Origin: ZC4RG30 sp046347045
GTDB taxonomy: Bacteria; Pseudomonadota; Gammaproteobacteria; Steroidobacterales; Steroidobacteraceae
DNA: 64,000 nt
Reading direction: 5' to 3'
Assembly (NCBI GenBank): GCA_046347045.1
Contig: JAXMGX010000016.1
Span: forward strand, 34,822 to 98,821
In this document: positions 62,651 through 64,000 of the stretch, piece by piece
Layout of the letters: each line of letters opens with the position of its first letter
How positions within the stretch are numbered: position 1 is the stretch's first letter
Made by a program: the position numbers and the translations under genes
The notes under the pieces: model-generated
What the model was told of the DNA's origin: nothing
Databases searched by the model: none
The model's input: only the letters and a program-made list of their open reading frames with translations

Positions 62651-62699
62651 CCGGCCACAGGCCGCTTCGCCATCTCGGCGCATAGGCGATCCAGACGTC

Positions 62700-62905
62700 C
62701 ACCGTGCATGCATCTGGGGTGTCCCCACCGTCCGCCATCGCTTGCGCAGAGGCGCCACGCGATCGGTGACGATCTCCTCCACGGACAAGTGAATGCCGAA
62801 GGCCGATCCACCCATGCGGATCACCGAACCTTCCGCATGTCCCTTCAGGTCGTCGAACCGGCAATTCATCCGCCCGCCGCCGATCATCAGGGAGCGGCGT
62901 GTCAT
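62700..62905 (-). pseudogene. Remnant of an SRPBCC-like protein gene
   Basis: The minus strand reads CRFDDLKGHAEGSVIRMGGS, then FGIHLSVEEIVTDRVAPLRK and RWRTVGTPQM, a pattern of SRPBCC/START-like proteins, after which the frame degenerates and runs antisense into the ATPase gene. Both ends appear lost. The 570 bp gap 62651-63223 otherwise holds only core copy 5 and the truncated ORF below. Confidence 0.4.
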
Positions 62906-62981
62906 GTGCTTCGCCTGAGCGTGGCAGTCTGGACTTGTGATCTATTGTCCACGGAAGGCCCGGACCTGGTTTTGTTCAACG

Positions 62982-63077
62982 TGGGGGTACAACCCGGGGT
63001 ACAGGCACACTTAGCTCATGGCCTTCCTCGGGTATTTCAGCGACTTGGAGGTCACTATTGAGTCCTCTCCTGGGCAC
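62982..63077 (+). repeat. Distal end of cassette 4 with attachment core copy 5
   Basis: AGTCCTCTCCTGGGCAC at 63061-63077, a 17-base match to the tRNA 3' end. Degenerate arm-like sequences GTGGGGGTAC (62981) and CCGGGGTACA (62994) lie 80 and 67 bp before it, close to the spacing at the other distal ends. Confidence 0.65.
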
Positions 63078-63138
63078 ACCCTCTGTCAAGAGGGGTATCG
63101 CGGATTCTTGCGCCGAAACCTCTTACTCGCAGGTCGGC

Positions 63139-63210
63139 CTATCGACCTAACAGTAGGCCTCTCCAGGAAACCCGGACCGGTTCGGTCAGGGCACGGCCTA
63201 CTTTCTTCAT
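63139..63210 (-). pseudogene. Truncated start of a gene next to the cassette boundary
   Basis: The minus strand has GAGGAG at proper distance from an ATG at 63210 and reads MKKVGRALTEPVRVSWRGLL before a TAG at 63139. A good ribosome site with such a short frame suggests the beginning of a gene (possibly the gene after cusA) whose body was lost when the boundary at 63077 formed. Confidence 0.35.
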
Positions 63211-63223
63211 GACGATCTCCTCT

Positions 63224-64000
63224 TCAGGATGGTTGAACGCTGGAACTCGAAATCTCCCGGTTGCGCATCAGCCGATAGGCCACCGGCACAACCAGGAGCG
63301 ATAGAAGCGGCGCGGTGATCATTCCGCCGATCATCGGCGCTGCAATGCGCTGCATGACCTCGGAGCCGGTGCCATGACTCCACATGATGGGCAGCAGGCC
63401 GGCCAGAATGACGCTGACCGTCATCACCTTCGGGCGCACGCGCAGCACGGCGCCCTGGCGAATGGCGTCGATCAGGGCGGCCGCAGTCACCGAGCCTGCA
63501 GCCTGCTGTGCCTCCCAGGCCTGCTTCAGATAGATCAGCATCACCACGCCGAACTCGGCGGCGACACCGGCCAGGGCTATGAACCCCACGACGGTGGCCA
63601 CGGACACCTCATGACCCAGCAGGTAGATGAACCAGAACCCGCCGATCAGAGCGAACGGCAGCGTCGCCAGCACCAGCAGAGCCTCATCCAATCGCCGGAA
63701 AGTCAGGTACAGCAGCACGAAAATGATCAGCAGCGTGAACGGCACTACGACGGCGAGTCGGGCCTTGGCACGTTGCAGGTACTCGAACTGACCGGACCAG
63801 GCGACGGAATAGCCCGCCGGCAGGGTCACCTTCTGCGCAACCACTCGCTGCATCTCCGAAACAGCCGACTGCAGGTCCCTGCCCCGCAGGTCGACGTATA
63901 CCCAACCGGACAGCCGCGCGTTCTCACTACGCAGCATGGGTGGGCCATCGACAATGGCAACGTGGGCCACCGTACCGAGCGTGATGTTGGCTCCGGCCGA
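63224..64000 (-). CDS. cusA: RND heavy-metal efflux pump, CusA/CzcA type, C-terminal part
   Basis: Last 259 residues of a heavy-metal RND transporter, cut by the right window edge. Seen are the periplasmic segment GYSVAWSGQFEYLQRA, then membrane helices with LRRL-like TFRRLDEALLVLATLPFALIG, AGVAAEFGVVMLIYLKQA and VRPKVMTVSVILAGLLPIMWSHGTGSEVMQRIAAPMIGGM (short family phrases within that stretch). Typical of CusA/SilA and CzcA. Metal choice is not decided by this part; the copper context favours CusA. Confidence 0.9.
   Translation of the reverse strand, partial: SAGANITLGTVAHVAIVDGPPMLRSENARLSGWVYVDLRGRDLQSAVSEMQRVVAQKVTLPAGYSVAWSGQFEYLQRAKARLAVVVPFTLLIIFVLLYLTFRRLDEALLVLATLPFALIGGFWFIYLLGHEVSVATVVGFIALAGVAAEFGVVMLIYLKQAWEAQQAAGSVTAAALIDAIRQGAVLRVRPKVMTVSVILAGLLPIMWSHGTGSEVMQRIAAPMIGGMITAPLLSLLVVPVAYRLMRNREISSSSVQPS

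Overview
The window is high-GC DNA from a Gram-negative bacterium, most likely a gammaproteobacterium near the Xanthomonadales/Steroidobacteraceae. Pointers are a large TonB-dependent receptor, split pntAA-pntAB-pntB, a SufS-SufU-SufT tail, the rpsP-rimM-trmD-rplS order and rpsF-rpsR-rplI-dnaB-alr. The taxon is inferred; there is no rRNA to settle it.

Positions 1-36 kb are mostly conserved core genome: the end of a Suf iron-sulfur operon, transhydrogenase, queuosine-precursor transport, SppA, the rpsP operon, ffh and radA, a PP2C/FHA signalling pair, bfd/bfr iron storage, alr/dnaB/rplI/rpsR/rpsF, and rlmB/rnr. A catabolic stretch at 21-33 kb holds a duplicated-domain exported protein, an SMP-30-like lipoprotein, a PQQ quinohaemoprotein dehydrogenase, a TonB-dependent receptor, a cytochrome P450 and an LigAB extradiol dioxygenase. 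A small JAMM-like protein plus Arg/Tyr-repeat protein pair sits inside it.

From 36 kb onward the sequence is accessory and hangs off a tRNA-Leu(CAG) gene. The 3' end of that tRNA recurs four more times (38.7, 42.7, 45.8 and 63.1 kb) and divides the region into cassettes. Cassette 1 carries a DUF1835 protein and a Phd/PemK-type toxin-antitoxin pair. Cassette 2 carries a GSU2403-like nucleotidyltransferase-fold protein, with an IS21-family element inserted in its attachment core. Cassette 3 carries a DUF4143 ATPase, a nonsense-split AraC/GyrI-type regulator and an alpha/beta hydrolase. Cassette 4 (about 17 kb) is a metal-resistance island. A short motif (TGGGGGTATC) lies exactly 66 bp before the core at three of the four distal ends and about 165 and 204 bp after it at the two well-preserved proximal ends, as arm-type recombinase sites would. 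No integrase gene is present in the window.

The metal island contains a CusRS/CopRS-type two-component system, an azurin-like lipoprotein, ChrA, a metallo-beta-lactamase-fold protein, an MFS transporter, DUF411 and DUF2933 proteins, CopC, CopB, CopA oxidase, CusF, a CnrYXH-like anti-sigma/sensor/sigma module, a MerR regulator, a CPC P-type ATPase and the end of a CusA-type RND pump. Two copies of a dyad ATGACC-N4-GGTCAT, one before the response regulator and one before the azurin gene, look like its operator. The CnrX-like sensor keeps all five metal ligands of the nickel/cobalt sensor CnrX. The parts are a periplasmic oxidation and chaperone system, inner-membrane export and an RND route, under at least three independent metal sensors.
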